This document shows, in pieces, positions 7,658 through 16,696 of a stretch of DNA of 64,000 nucleotides. The notes below the pieces were generated by a model, which searched no databases, was not told where the DNA came from, and saw only the letters and a program-made list of their open reading frames with translations. Where the stretch lies: contig NZ_MTBC01000009.1 of the NCBI RefSeq assembly GCF_002072105.2, positions 1-64,000 on the forward strand, in the 5' to 3' direction. A program made the position numbers and the translations under genes. Within the stretch, counting starts at the first letter, position 1. Every line of letters starts with the position of its first letter. The DNA comes from Croceivirga radicis. Lineage in GTDB: Bacteria > Bacteroidota > Bacteroidia > Flavobacteriales > Flavobacteriaceae.

Positions 7658-8569
7658 TTAAATGAGAATGGAAGTTCCATTAGCTTCATTATTGTTCATT
7701 TCATCAAAATAAAAATCAACCCTACCCAAATTAACGCCATAAGCACCTACCTGGTTTACCAAGACATTTTTATTGTCCAGATTTTTAACCAGCGTTGGTT
7801 TGGGTAAAAAAGTATGGGTGTGCCCACCAATAATCAAATCAATATCTTTTGTGGCCTTTGCCAAGTTTAAATCTGATATTTTGTTAGCATTGTCTTTATA
7901 ATGATAACCCAAATGGGACAAACAGATAATTAAATCACATTTCTCCGTCTGCTTCAATTTTTGGGTCATTTCTTGGGTCATTTCAATAGGGTCTAGGTAT
8001 TTGGTTTCCTTGTACATTTTTTTACCCACCAAGCCTTCTAATTCTATACCTAACCCAAAAATCCCAATTTTAATATCGTTCTTGATTAAGGTTTTGTAGG
8101 GTTTAACATGTGTATCTAAAACGGTGTTGGAGAAGTCATAATTGGCAGATACAAAATCAAATTTGGCATGGGGCAACTGCTTGTATAGGCCATCTATTGA
8201 ATTATCAAAGTCATGATTTCCTATGGTTGCTACATCATATTTTAACATGCTCATTAACCGGAATTCTAGCTCGCCACCAAAATAATTGAAATAAGGCGTA
8301 CCCTGAAAAATATCACCGGCATCCAGTAAAAGGGTATAAGGGTTTTCTTTTCTAACCTGTTCAATTAGGGTGGCTCTTTTGGCGACCCCGCCTTGGTTGG
8401 CGTACCTAAAATGGGTAGCCTCAAAGGGTTCTATATGGCTGTGGGTGTCATTGGTATGTAAAATGGTAATTTGCCTTTGACTCTTTTTCTTAAAAGCGGG
8501 TAGGGTTAAACCAGAAGCGGTAAGTACCGCAGCACCGCCTAATTGTTTTGTAAAATTTCTTCTTTTCAT
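7658..8569 (-). CDS. 5'-nucleotidase catalytic-domain protein (metallophosphoesterase), exported
   Basis: The 303 residues begin with a twin-arginine-like leader (MKRRNFTKQLGGAAVLTASG). The calcineurin-like metallophosphatase motifs follow in order: HTNDTHSHIEPF (Asp41, His43), DAGDIFQG, GNHDFD and GGHTHTF. Together these form the dinuclear metal site of the UshA/5'-nucleotidase N-terminal domain. The C-terminal substrate-binding domain is missing and is encoded by the preceding gene, which overlaps by 4 bp. It probably hydrolyses nucleotides or sugar-nucleotides in the periplasm, releasing phosphate. The metal-dependent activity suits its place in a putative Zur-controlled run. Confidence 0.9.
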   Translation of the reverse strand: MKRRNFTKQLGGAAVLTASGLTLPAFKKKSQRQITILHTNDTHSHIEPFEATHFRYANQGGVAKRATLIEQVRKENPYTLLLDAGDIFQGTPYFNYFGGELEFRLMSMLKYDVATIGNHDFDNSIDGLYKQLPHAKFDFVSANYDFSNTVLDTHVKPYKTLIKNDIKIGIFGLGIELEGLVGKKMYKETKYLDPIEMTQEMTQKLKQTEKCDLIICLSHLGYHYKDNANKISDLNLAKATKDIDLIIGGHTHTFLPKPTLVKNLDNKNVLVNQVGAYGVNLGRVDFYFDEMNNNEANGTSILI

Positions 8570-9315
8570 TGTTTGCTAATTACCCGGTTGTCTAAACTAA
8601 CTTTTAAGGTGTCTGTTTTTTTAAAGTAGTCAATTATGGCATCTCGCACTTTATAATCTAGTGGTGTAAGGGTTACCGGATTTTTAAAGAAATCCATATG
8701 GTCTCCTCCATTTTGTAAATAATCAGAGGTTAGCACATTATAGGTTTTAGTACGCTCTAGTGGTTTACCATGGATCATAAGGGTATAATCCTTACCATCT
8801 AATATTAGGTTGATTTCTTTTGATAGGGGATGGGCACGATTATTTTCAATAAAAAAGGATACCAATTCCGCTACTTTATCTCCCGTAAGGGTAGCCACCA
8901 CCAATTCATTTTCAAAAGGCATTAATTGAAATGCATGTTGCATGGTTACCGCTCCTTTTGGAATGGGTGCGCGAATACCACCGTTGTTGAACATGGCAAA
9001 ATCTATGGTGTTGTTGGTCTTTTCTTGATACAGTGGGTTGGCAATATCTAAACACATATCTGCCATTAAATTACCTAAGGTACTTTGTAGTTTACCATCT
9101 TCTCGGGTTAGGTTTATAGGAGTGTAACTTAAAACCTGTTCCATTTTAGTAGTTAATTGTTTTTTATATGGCGCTACAAAATCTGTAATGGTAGTGGTGC
9201 TGGCCACTGTGCTGTCTACAACGGTGGTCTTTGCGGTTATTTTGGTGAGTTGGGTTGGTGCTTTTTTACAACTTACTAAAACAAAAAGAACTAAAAATGT
9301 ATAAATCAATTTCAT
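8566..9315 (-). CDS. 5'-nucleotidase C-terminal-domain lipoprotein
   Basis: This 249-residue protein has a lipoprotein signal (MKLIYTFLVLFVLVSC). The body is a 5_nucleotid_C domain: NLMADMCLDIAN, FNNGGIRAPIPKG, YNVLTSDYLQNGGDHMDFF. Those are the adenine-stacking and substrate-specificity segments of UshA-like enzymes. It carries no metallophosphatase motifs and must work with the catalytic domain encoded 4 bp overlapping downstream. The C-terminal half is encoded first, reversed relative to the usual fused enzyme. Confidence 0.9.
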   Translation of the reverse strand: MKLIYTFLVLFVLVSCKKAPTQLTKITAKTTVVDSTVASTTTITDFVAPYKKQLTTKMEQVLSYTPINLTREDGKLQSTLGNLMADMCLDIANPLYQEKTNNTIDFAMFNNGGIRAPIPKGAVTMQHAFQLMPFENELVVATLTGDKVAELVSFFIENNRAHPLSKEINLILDGKDYTLMIHGKPLERTKTYNVLTSDYLQNGGDHMDFFKNPVTLTPLDYKVRDAIIDYFKKTDTLKVSLDNRVISKQ

Positions 9316-9430
9316 TGAAAGTGTCTTAAAAAGAAATGCTTTACAAGGTTATAAAAATATTAGACTAACAAGTCTTTATTGGCATAGAATTATTTAAAAG
9401 ATAACCTGACTCCTTACATTGAACTCATAA

Positions 9431-9907
9431 TTATTCAATAATCTTAAGGTCTATAGATGTTCTGCTTTGCCAGCCCGTTTGGTCAGTTACGGAATAGCCA
9501 CAATGGTAATCCCCTACATCTATATCTTCCGGTATGGTTACTTCAATACTAAAAGTATGTTCTTTTGGACCTTCTTCAATGGTGTAATTTTCTACAATGA
9601 GCATTGGGTTAACGGGACTTTTAATCGGCGATAAATCGCAGGTTGCCCCTTGGTCGTCATGGGTGTGGTGGTCAAAATTATGGTGTAGGTTTATGCTGTA
9701 GGCAGCAAGTGCATCATTGTCTGTAACCTTAGCACTAAAGGTATAGGTTTCTCCTCGTTTTAAAGATTCGCAGGCTTGCGGAAAACCACCAGTAAAATTT
9801 ACACTTATGGTTGGTTTCTCTTCATCTATTGTTGTGCTGTCATCTGATGAACACGCCGTGGTAGCTAACAAGGCTAGCGTACCTAGTATAGATAGTATTC
9901 TTTTCAT
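9431..9907 (-). CDS. DUF4625-type lipoprotein, His-rich
   Basis: This 158-residue lipoprotein has the signal MKRILSILGTLALLATTAC. A single Ig-like DUF4625 unit follows, ending GDYHCGYSVTD. Between strands it carries a striking cluster HHNFDHHTHDD at residues 75-85, plus Cys46, Cys90 and Cys136. The His-rich loop is a plausible metal-binding site (inference). It lies 54 bp after the related double-domain protein gene and downstream of a TonB receptor gene, which suggests a surface or periplasmic metal-binding partner in uptake. Confidence 0.82.
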   Translation of the reverse strand: MKRILSILGTLALLATTACSSDDSTTIDEEKPTISVNFTGGFPQACESLKRGETYTFSAKVTDNDALAAYSINLHHNFDHHTHDDQGATCDLSPIKSPVNPMLIVENYTIEEGPKEHTFSIEVTIPEDIDVGDYHCGYSVTDQTGWQSRTSIDLKIIE

Positions 9908-9961
9908 TTCAAATTATATTTAAAAGCCCAACACCAAAGGAGGTATTGGGCTTATTTGCGT

Positions 9962-10738
9962 TTATACAGTTACATCAATATGTGTGTCAATAACAGAAGT
10001 ATTACCGTTTTCATCTTCAATAGTAATTAACATGTGGTATTCCCCAGCTGGTGCCGTAGCAGGTACATCTATATGTTTGTGGAACTCAGCAGAAGTTTCG
10101 CCATGCAAACCTTCTTCGTATTCCTGTTCAAAATCCCACTCTTGTTCACCTTCTGCAACTTCTAAACCGTGAGCATGTATATCTACGGTTACGTTATGGA
10201 TACCATTAACCGCATCTATCATAAATTCTACATGAAAATCGCTGCCACGGGCTACCGTTTCATCAATAGACATTTCAGAAGTAGTAATAGGCTCCATAAT
10301 ATCTATATGGCCTTCAATTTCGGTGCTGTTTCCGTTGGCATCTGTTACCGTAAGAGAAATGTGGTACTCCCCAGCAGGTGCAGTCATAGGAATATCTACG
10401 TGCTCATGAAATTCTGGATTTTTCGCTATGTATTCTGCACCGTCAAAAACTTGCTCAAAATCCCATTCTACTTCCCCTTCTTTCAATTCTAAATCGTGCC
10501 CGTGAATGTCTAGGGTAATGCTAGCTACAGTAGCTTCTGCGGTAATCTCTGCTTCTAAATGGATATCAGAACCTTTGTAAGCCACAGGTTCATCGCTATG
10601 GGTGCTTCCTTCTCCAAATTCAAAATTGGCAATTACGGGTGCTGCTTCGTTAAGGTTGTCTTCATCATCTTCGCTACAAGAATGTAGGGTAATAATAGCT
10701 GCAAATAAAAGGGCTAGGTGTTTAAAATTAGGTTTCAT
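9962..10738 (-). CDS. Tandem DUF4625 lipoprotein with repeated HxH motifs
   Basis: This 258-residue lipoprotein (signal ending LHSC) is made of two similar DUF4625-like units, about residues 34-148 and 150-258. Each unit has the same four histidine positions: HGH (79-81)/HAH (188-190), HEH (111-113)/HKH (220-222), GEYH (126)/GEYH (235), and GHID (144)/THID (253). The conserved spacing across the duplication argues for one metal site per repeat. It is encoded 35 bp after the TonB receptor. A metallophore-free zinc capture role at the outer membrane is my inference. Confidence 0.85.
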   Translation of the reverse strand: MKPNFKHLALLFAAIITLHSCSEDDEDNLNEAAPVIANFEFGEGSTHSDEPVAYKGSDIHLEAEITAEATVASITLDIHGHDLELKEGEVEWDFEQVFDGAEYIAKNPEFHEHVDIPMTAPAGEYHISLTVTDANGNSTEIEGHIDIMEPITTSEMSIDETVARGSDFHVEFMIDAVNGIHNVTVDIHAHGLEVAEGEQEWDFEQEYEEGLHGETSAEFHKHIDVPATAPAGEYHMLITIEDENGNTSVIDTHIDVTV

Positions 10739-10773
10739 AAAAAAGTAATTAAGTATTTATAATTGATTAAAGT

Positions 10774-13131
10774 TTAAAATTGTTGTGTTAGTGAAACAGC
10801 AATATTTCGGCCTGCTTCTGGCACATCTATAAGTCTGTAAAAACTGGTATGGTCATAGTATTCTGTGTTAAAAAGGTTATTAAGTTTTAGGCGTATTTGT
10901 ATGGGTTTACTTTTGCTAAAGAGCGGTGCTTTCCCCATTAAGGACATATGAATAACTTGGTAGCCGTCTGTGATTTCTTCTGGTGGTACAATTTCTTTTT
11001 GCGCTGCTGCTATACGTACATCGGTAGTAAAATTGATATCTGTAAAAATTCCTAGTTGTTCTTTGCCGTAGGTAAAGCTGAACATACCAATTAAGGGAGG
11101 TGAAAAAGGGATGGTAAACCCTTCTTTTGGACCACTGGTCTGTTCTGCATAAACATATTCTGCAGAGGCGGAAACATTAAAATTTTTAAACCACTGATAG
11201 CCTATGCTAGCTTCGCCTCCTATTCTAAAAACTTCTGCTTGTGTATACTCGTAAATTTGTAAGGTTTCGTAATAATTAGGGGTAGGGTTTAGATAGATGT
11301 AATTATCAAAATAGTTTGCAAAAGGGCTTAGGCCAAAGCTGAATTTTTGCTTTGCATAACTCACTTCTGCATCTATTTGGTACGAAGATTCTGGGTCCAA
11401 ACTAAGGTTGCCCCGTTCATAGCGGTACATGTGGTAATTAACTCCATCAGAAGAAAGTTCGTGGGCTAAAGGCATTCTAAAACTATTACCAATATTTAAT
11501 TTGTAAGTAGTATGCTCTTTTAAATAACTAGCGCCAATACCGCCACTAAAACTGCTAAAATTTAATCTAGAATTGGTAGCGCGCTGTAAAAAGATAGTAG
11601 AGGTAGAACCGTCTGCATTTTGCCGTGGTGTTTGGAACCAATCTGTATGTGTTTTGGTTGTAATTAATCCATAGTCATACCGGATACCTGCTTGCAAATG
11701 TAGATTGGGTGTTGCTTCAAAATGGTCAAATAGGTAACCGCCAATACTGTAACGGTCATAAGCGGGAATTAAAAATCCCCATCCGCCAATATTATTGTTT
11801 TGTAACTCTGTATTTAACCCTGCAGAAAATGTGTGTTTGTTATTAATAACTATAACATCTTTAGCATTTAAGGTATAGGTGTTTTTGGTGAAAATACGCT
11901 CTTTACTATCTGGTGGCGTAGGCATAAAACCGTGGGGTACAGGCTCTGACTGTTCTTCTCTTTGATTATTTTGGTAACCAAAATCTATTTTTAAGGTGTG
12001 GTTATCAAGTTGAAGGGTAGTGTTGTTGGTAATTTTGATGTGATTTACTTTATGAAAAGGGAGGTCTACATCTCTATTGGAGGTATCATAATCAATAGAA
12101 GAATTACGCACTTCCAATCCATGGGCATTAGCAAAGAATCCGTTTTTGGCGTTAACATTGCTAACAAAGGTTTCTGTTCTAAATGTTTCACCTACATATC
12201 CAAAACTAAAACTACTGTTAGCCTCTTCGCCTGCAGTATTTCTTAGGTTATTGTCTTGCAGTTCAAAAATGTAATTCTCGTAATTAATCTGCTCTGTTGG
12301 TACCTTAAAATCGGCATAATCCCTATAGGTTATGCGACCACGATAGTACCACTGGTCCTTTCTACCTTGGATACCTGTAGAAAAAGCTAGTAAGTCATTA
12401 TTGGTTTCCCCCAGGATAGTTACTTCCCCAGAAAAGGAATTGGGCATGGGTAGTTTAGGGGGTTGTATATCTACCACACCAGCAATAGCGTCTGAGCCAA
12501 ATAACAAAGAGGCTGGTCCTTTAATAATTCGGATTTCATCAATGCCATACTGGTCAATTTCTAAACCATGATCGCTGCCCCACTGTTGCGCTTCGTGCTT
12601 TATGCCATTTTGTACCACACTAACACGGTTAAAACCGAGTCCTCTTATGGTAGGTTTGGATTGCCCGGAACCAATGGTCATGGTACTAACTCCTGGAATT
12701 TTTTTTAGGGTTTGCATTAAGCTATTTTCCCGATTGGCATGTAAATATTCTTCATCTACTGCTATGCTTACCGTAGCCGATTCTTGAGCAAGCCGCTGTT
12801 GGGATTTACCTTTTAAAGTAACACCATCTAACTCGGTGCTAATGGGCTTTAATTTTAGAATAATGGGCGTTTTGGTATCAGATGTGATTGTATATTCCTT
12901 GTCTGCATAACCAATATGGCTAGCAACAAAGGAATCATACTTAGTTTTTAGTAAAAAGGTGCCATTTTGGTCTGTGGTAGCAAAACCATCTTTGGCAATA
13001 AGGTTTACACCAAATAAAGGCTCTAAGGTATGGGCATCTATAACCGTACCTTGTATGGAAGGCTTGTTTTGAGCACTGAGTATAGAGGTAATTGCCATAC
13101 CCAGCCCAAATATGAGCTGTCTAATAGACAT
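10774..13131 (-). CDS. TonB-dependent outer-membrane receptor (putative metal uptake)
   Basis: This 785-residue receptor has a signal peptide, then a carboxypeptidase-regulatory-like beta domain (about 27-105, GTVIDAHTLEPLFGVNL). A plug domain follows (about 115-225, with IRGLGFNRVSVVQNG and IKGPASLLFGSDAIAGVVDI), then a 22-strand barrel ending in Phe. It imports a substrate across the outer membrane using TonB energy. The neighbours (His-rich lipoproteins, a small His/Cys protein, a Zur-type operator upstream) point to zinc or another divalent metal; the substrate is not visible directly. Confidence 0.92.
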   Translation of the reverse strand: MSIRQLIFGLGMAITSILSAQNKPSIQGTVIDAHTLEPLFGVNLIAKDGFATTDQNGTFLLKTKYDSFVASHIGYADKEYTITSDTKTPIILKLKPISTELDGVTLKGKSQQRLAQESATVSIAVDEEYLHANRENSLMQTLKKIPGVSTMTIGSGQSKPTIRGLGFNRVSVVQNGIKHEAQQWGSDHGLEIDQYGIDEIRIIKGPASLLFGSDAIAGVVDIQPPKLPMPNSFSGEVTILGETNNDLLAFSTGIQGRKDQWYYRGRITYRDYADFKVPTEQINYENYIFELQDNNLRNTAGEEANSSFSFGYVGETFRTETFVSNVNAKNGFFANAHGLEVRNSSIDYDTSNRDVDLPFHKVNHIKITNNTTLQLDNHTLKIDFGYQNNQREEQSEPVPHGFMPTPPDSKERIFTKNTYTLNAKDVIVINNKHTFSAGLNTELQNNNIGGWGFLIPAYDRYSIGGYLFDHFEATPNLHLQAGIRYDYGLITTKTHTDWFQTPRQNADGSTSTIFLQRATNSRLNFSSFSGGIGASYLKEHTTYKLNIGNSFRMPLAHELSSDGVNYHMYRYERGNLSLDPESSYQIDAEVSYAKQKFSFGLSPFANYFDNYIYLNPTPNYYETLQIYEYTQAEVFRIGGEASIGYQWFKNFNVSASAEYVYAEQTSGPKEGFTIPFSPPLIGMFSFTYGKEQLGIFTDINFTTDVRIAAAQKEIVPPEEITDGYQVIHMSLMGKAPLFSKSKPIQIRLKLNNLFNTEYYDHTSFYRLIDVPEAGRNIAVSLTQQF

Positions 13132-13156
13132 GTTATTCTAAAATAAAAGTTTGGTT

Positions 13157-13174
13157 TTCCTAGGGGGCTAGGAA
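13157..13174. other. Intercistronic hairpin before the TonB receptor gene
   Basis: TTCCTA-gggggc-TAGGAA forms a 6-bp stem in the 125-bp gap between the small His/Cys protein gene and the receptor gene. There is no T-tract on the minus strand, so it is more likely an mRNA processing or translational element than a terminator. Low confidence. Confidence 0.3.
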
Positions 13175-13256
13175 ATAAATAGGTTTTTAGATGCCAACAA
13201 AAACACAGGGTGTTTACGCTAAAAAGGGACACCAAAAATGTTAGCTTAAATAAGGG

Positions 13257-13565
13257 TTAGGCCAAGAGGTGTGGTGGCGGCCTAGAAAATTGAAAGTAAG
13301 AAAATAAGGTGTTGCTTAAACTTTGGGGAGCAGAGGTTACCTTTAATTGAAGATAATTTATGGTTGGTACATCTAACTGCCATTCAGACCCATTTTCTGG
13401 TAGTACAGGAGTGTGGGTGTCTAAGAATACCACCTCGCAAATGGCACAATCATCTGTAGCGTCTGCCTCATCCGTATGGGTAAAAACGTGTAGACCTGCC
13501 ATTTTCACGGTAAGGAAAAGGGCTAGAAATACATAAGAAAGGTTATGTTTGATTTCTTTGGTCAT
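13257..13565 (-). CDS. Small membrane/exported protein with His and Cys motifs
   Basis: The 102 residues carry one N-terminal hydrophobic segment (about 9-25). HVFTH (His26, His30) and DDCAIC (Cys40, Cys43) follow in a region that would face the periplasm, and the end is RPPPHLLA. Such small proteins with HxxxH + CxxC and a Pro-rich end are common just before TonB receptor genes in Bacteroidota metal loci, as here. A metal-binding or metal-chaperone role is inferred from those residues and context. No enzyme motif is present. Confidence 0.75.
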   Translation of the reverse strand: MTKEIKHNLSYVFLALFLTVKMAGLHVFTHTDEADATDDCAICEVVFLDTHTPVLPENGSEWQLDVPTINYLQLKVTSAPQSLSNTLFSYFQFSRPPPHLLA

Positions 13566-13614
13566 AGTTGCTTAATGCGACTGATTTGCGAATTTAGGAT
13601 TTTGTTTGCTTTTA

Positions 13615-15027
13615 TTAAAAGTTATTTTGCACTTCTGTTGTATTAAGCATCAGGTAGTGTAAATCGGTATTTTTAATAAACGGTGTAAGTAGTTCACTAC
13701 CTGGGCCATACATGGCTAACTCTACGTAGTCTGCAGAATGCTGCATGCTTATCCATCCCACGGAATTATGCTCCTTTTGCAACTCGGCTAAAGGTCTAAA
13801 GGGTAATTTTTTAGGGTTATACCAGCCCGCATCAGTATTTAAATTCTTGTAGTAGGATAGTAGTAGTTTTGCCGCTTCATCATCAATTGCAATACCATTG
13901 GCATAGGCTATACGTTCCTTTACCGTGTTTATAGAAGATTCTTTACCAAGACCGTTTAATATCCAAGAATTGGTGAATTTGTAATGCTGAATAGAATCAA
14001 AATTGGTGTTGGCGTTGCTACCGTATATTACCCCGGGATTGGCATTGCCATGGTCTGTAGTTATAATAACGAGTGTTTCACTATCTTTTTCTGCAAATTC
14101 CATAGCTGCATTTATAGCCTCATCAAATGCTATTTGGTCATACAATAGTCCGGTAATGTCATTGGCATGTGCCGCCCAGTCTACTTTGCCAGCTTCTACT
14201 TGTAGTACAAATCCGTTTTCAGTATCCTTTAAATTGTCAATTGCTTTTTTGGTCATTTCTGCCAGGGTGGGTACACTATTGGCTAATTCTTTGGTGTTTT
14301 CTTGGTCCTTGGCGTAGGGTAATCCACTGTCATAAAAAACGCCTAGTAAGGGTTTTTGACTGCTAGCATTTTGCATAGCCTTTTTGTCTTTAACAACGCT
14401 ATAACCTTTGGCAGCAAATGCGTGGTACAGGTCTTTGCCATCTTTACGCTTGTCAGCAGCAAAGTGTTCGTTACCCGCTCCCATAAGTACATCAAAATCT
14501 TGTTCTAGATATTTTTCTGCAATGGTGTCTTGGTCATTTCTAGACTTAATGTTAATACAAAAACCAGCTGGTGTAGCATGCGTAATAGGTACCGTGGTTA
14601 CACAGCCCGCTTTTTTACCTGCAGATTTAAACTTTTGCCAAATGGGTAGATTGGCTTCGCCATTAGCATCAATATTGATTCTACCGTTAGGTACCCGTAC
14701 ACCACCACCCCAAGCAGAACTAGCAGCTGCGGAATCCGTTACAACGGAACTGGCAGAAGCCGTATCCATTAAAGCCCGGGTTACTTTGTTTTCTCGATAA
14801 AGATTCATCCAATGGCTACCTACGCCAGTTTTTCTAGTAAGGTGTAAATCGGCCATATTTAAGGTACCCGTACTCATACCATCGCTAACTAGCAGAATAA
14901 TATTCTTAGCTTTTTTATTTTTAAAGCTAGCGGCGGTTTCTGCAGCTTCTAATGAGTTAAAAGGCGCTAATAACGATGTTCCTAATGCTCCTAAAGAGGT
15001 GTTACGGAAAAATTTTCTTCTGTTCAT
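13615..15027 (-). CDS. Alkaline phosphatase (PhoA family), exported
   Basis: This 470-residue protein has a twin-arginine-like leader (MNRRKFFRNTSLGALG). The PhoA-family metal ligand region LLVSDGMS is at 46-52 and the catalytic serine in TDSAAASSAW (Asp98-Ser99-Ala100). Downstream are VEAGKVDWAAHAND and ITTDHGNANPG, which carry the remaining Zn and Mg ligands. It should cleave phosphomonoesters in the periplasm. It is a zinc enzyme, lies 33 bp after the DUF3299 gene and is probably cotranscribed with it. Confidence 0.93.
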   Translation of the reverse strand: MNRRKFFRNTSLGALGTSLLAPFNSLEAAETAASFKNKKAKNIILLVSDGMSTGTLNMADLHLTRKTGVGSHWMNLYRENKVTRALMDTASASSVVTDSAAASSAWGGGVRVPNGRINIDANGEANLPIWQKFKSAGKKAGCVTTVPITHATPAGFCINIKSRNDQDTIAEKYLEQDFDVLMGAGNEHFAADKRKDGKDLYHAFAAKGYSVVKDKKAMQNASSQKPLLGVFYDSGLPYAKDQENTKELANSVPTLAEMTKKAIDNLKDTENGFVLQVEAGKVDWAAHANDITGLLYDQIAFDEAINAAMEFAEKDSETLVIITTDHGNANPGVIYGSNANTNFDSIQHYKFTNSWILNGLGKESSINTVKERIAYANGIAIDDEAAKLLLSYYKNLNTDAGWYNPKKLPFRPLAELQKEHNSVGWISMQHSADYVELAMYGPGSELLTPFIKNTDLHYLMLNTTEVQNNF

Positions 15028-15060
15028 TTTTGGTGATTGATGCTTTTTTAAACGTGCTAT

Positions 15061-15501
15061 TTATTTCATTTTTAGTCCAGTACTTTCTGTTAGGATGTAG
15101 TTAAAATGTTCTACATCGTCTTTATTTAGCTTTAGTTTACCCGTAATAACCACAATGTCATCAGTTTTAAAGTTGGGTTTGTTTTTAAACTGAATTTCCA
15201 TGGCAGTTTCTGGTCCGCTGGCACCACAGAAAAAGCAAGACGCCATTGGATTTTTAGATAAGATAAACAAGTTTCCGCTAGGGTCTATATCTAAAAAATA
15301 ACCTACAATAGATACTTCTTTGCCCTGTAGTTCTTCTATACTTTTACTAAAGTCTGGGTATAAGAAATTAGAACCATAATCGGGGTAATATTTTTCGGTA
15401 TAGGTAATATCCGCTAAGTCTTTCCACGTTAGTTCTACCTGTGCAAAAGTGTATGTGGAGGCCAACAGTAAAAGAAGGGACATCAATTTATTTTTCATCA
15501 C
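15061..15501 (-). CDS. DUF3299 exported protein
   Basis: The 146 residues begin with a cleavable signal peptide (LLLASTYTFAQ). The mature part fits DUF3299: TWKDLADITY, an OB-like stretch GKEVSIVGYFLDIDPSG, and the conserved CFFCGASGPE (Cys89, Cys92). DUF3299 genes commonly accompany zinc-regulated MacB-like ABC transporters. Its first 14 bp overlap the end of the permease gene, indicating cotranslation. Its biochemical role is unknown; a periplasmic metal-binding accessory is my inference. Confidence 0.85.
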   Translation of the reverse strand: MMKNKLMSLLLLLASTYTFAQVELTWKDLADITYTEKYYPDYGSNFLYPDFSKSIEELQGKEVSIVGYFLDIDPSGNLFILSKNPMASCFFCGASGPETAMEIQFKNKPNFKTDDIVVITGKLKLNKDDVEHFNYILTESTGLKMK

Positions 15502-16696
15502 TTAAAATTTTAGAGATATTCATTTTAAACAGTGGCACTATTGCCATTGCAATACCTATCAAAATTACAGCCAATATTAGTATTACGGTGTATAAAAAAG
15601 ATTGCAGCGGTAAGGTGGGCATAATGTCTTGCTGTAAGCTAGATTTTAAGATAGTAAAGACGAAATGAAGACCAAGTTGACTTAAAGCAAAGCCAATTAA
15701 TAGCGATAAAACCACTATGCATATACCCTCCAAAGCAATAATGGTACTTATTTTAAGATTACTAGCACCGTAGGTGCGCATTAAAGCAAGGTCAAACGCG
15801 CGCTCTTTCACCATTTTATACAAGCTAATAAAGATGGTAATACAAGAAATGATTAAAATGATATAAGCAATCCAAGAAATGGCTTGTATACCAATTCCTG
15901 TAAATTTAAACAGTCGGTCCAACTCAAACTTAGGTAATGCCGCCTGCATGTTTGTTTTTTCGTTAATCATTCTAGGTGTGGTAAGCAAGCCTACCGGACT
16001 TCGGAAAGAAAGCAACAGGGAAGTAACCTCTTTAGTTTCGTGTTGGTGTGCTTCTTCATGCTCATGTTCTTCATGTTCGTCATGGTCATGCACATCCCAA
16101 ATACTTTCTAGGGTAGTGATGATTAATCGGTCTAAAACTTTATAACTTTTCTTATAAATACCAACCACTTTAAATTCGGCATCATGTGCTGCTATAGCTT
16201 CATCTGTAAGCCCATGCGCACTTTTAAAGGTATCACCCAGTTGCAATCCCAGTTTTTGTGCCACCTCACTGCCAATCACAGCCTCCATAGAATTTATAGG
16301 GCTAGTACCAGTTGCTATTTCAGCAGCGTAAAAGGAATCAAACGCTGGGGTGGTCCCTACAATACGGTAGCCTTTATAGTTATCGCCATAAGAAATAGGA
16401 GCAGCGTTTTTAATTAAAGGATTGCGCGTTAGTTTTATAGCCTCAGGATACGAAATGTTGCCGGTGGGATTGTCTACATGTAAAACAGAAGACAACACCA
16501 ATTGTAGGGGACTGCCCTTTGCGCCGACCACCAAATCTACATTACCCAAGCTGTTTTTAAACTGATTTTGTACCGAGGCATCTAATTGTAGTACACCTAA
16601 GAGTAATGCAATGCTTATAGATAGCGAAAAAACGCTAAGAAATGTGTAAAGCGGTTTATTTTTTAGGTTGCTAAGTACTATTTTCCAGGTATTCAT
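15488..16696 (-). CDS. ABC transporter permease, FtsX/MacB type, with His-rich loop
   Basis: This 402-residue permease has one N-terminal TM segment (about 17-38), a large periplasmic domain (about 40-270), and three C-terminal TM segments with the FtsX pattern (LALMRTYGASNLKI). The periplasmic domain contains the insertion VHDHDEHEEHEHEEAHQHE at about 202-220, an obvious metal-binding stretch absent from ordinary LolC/MacB permeases. It overlaps the ATPase gene by 4 bp. It likely moves zinc, a zinc carrier or a zinc-loaded lipoprotein at the inner membrane; direction is not evident. Confidence 0.9.
   Translation of the reverse strand: MNTWKIVLSNLKNKPLYTFLSVFSLSISIALLLGVLQLDASVQNQFKNSLGNVDLVVGAKGSPLQLVLSSVLHVDNPTGNISYPEAIKLTRNPLIKNAAPISYGDNYKGYRIVGTTPAFDSFYAAEIATGTSPINSMEAVIGSEVAQKLGLQLGDTFKSAHGLTDEAIAAHDAEFKVVGIYKKSYKVLDRLIITTLESIWDVHDHDEHEEHEHEEAHQHETKEVTSLLLSFRSPVGLLTTPRMINEKTNMQAALPKFELDRLFKFTGIGIQAISWIAYIILIISCITIFISLYKMVKERAFDLALMRTYGASNLKISTIIALEGICIVVLSLLIGFALSQLGLHFVFTILKSSLQQDIMPTLPLQSFLYTVILILAVILIGIAMAIVPLFKMNISKILSDEK

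Noticed and set aside
10169-10492. 107-residue plus-strand ORF
   Set aside because: Shadow of the tandem DUF4625 gene; the repeats create an open antisense frame.
13566-13614. Second Zur-like box before the small His/Cys gene (GTTGCttaatGCGAC)
   Set aside because: Only a weak, imperfect dyad with different spacing; not enough to call an operator.
14003-14800. Three plus-strand ORFs inside the alkaline phosphatase gene
   Set aside because: Antisense to a well-supported PhoA-family gene, with low-complexity Ser/Leu-rich translations.
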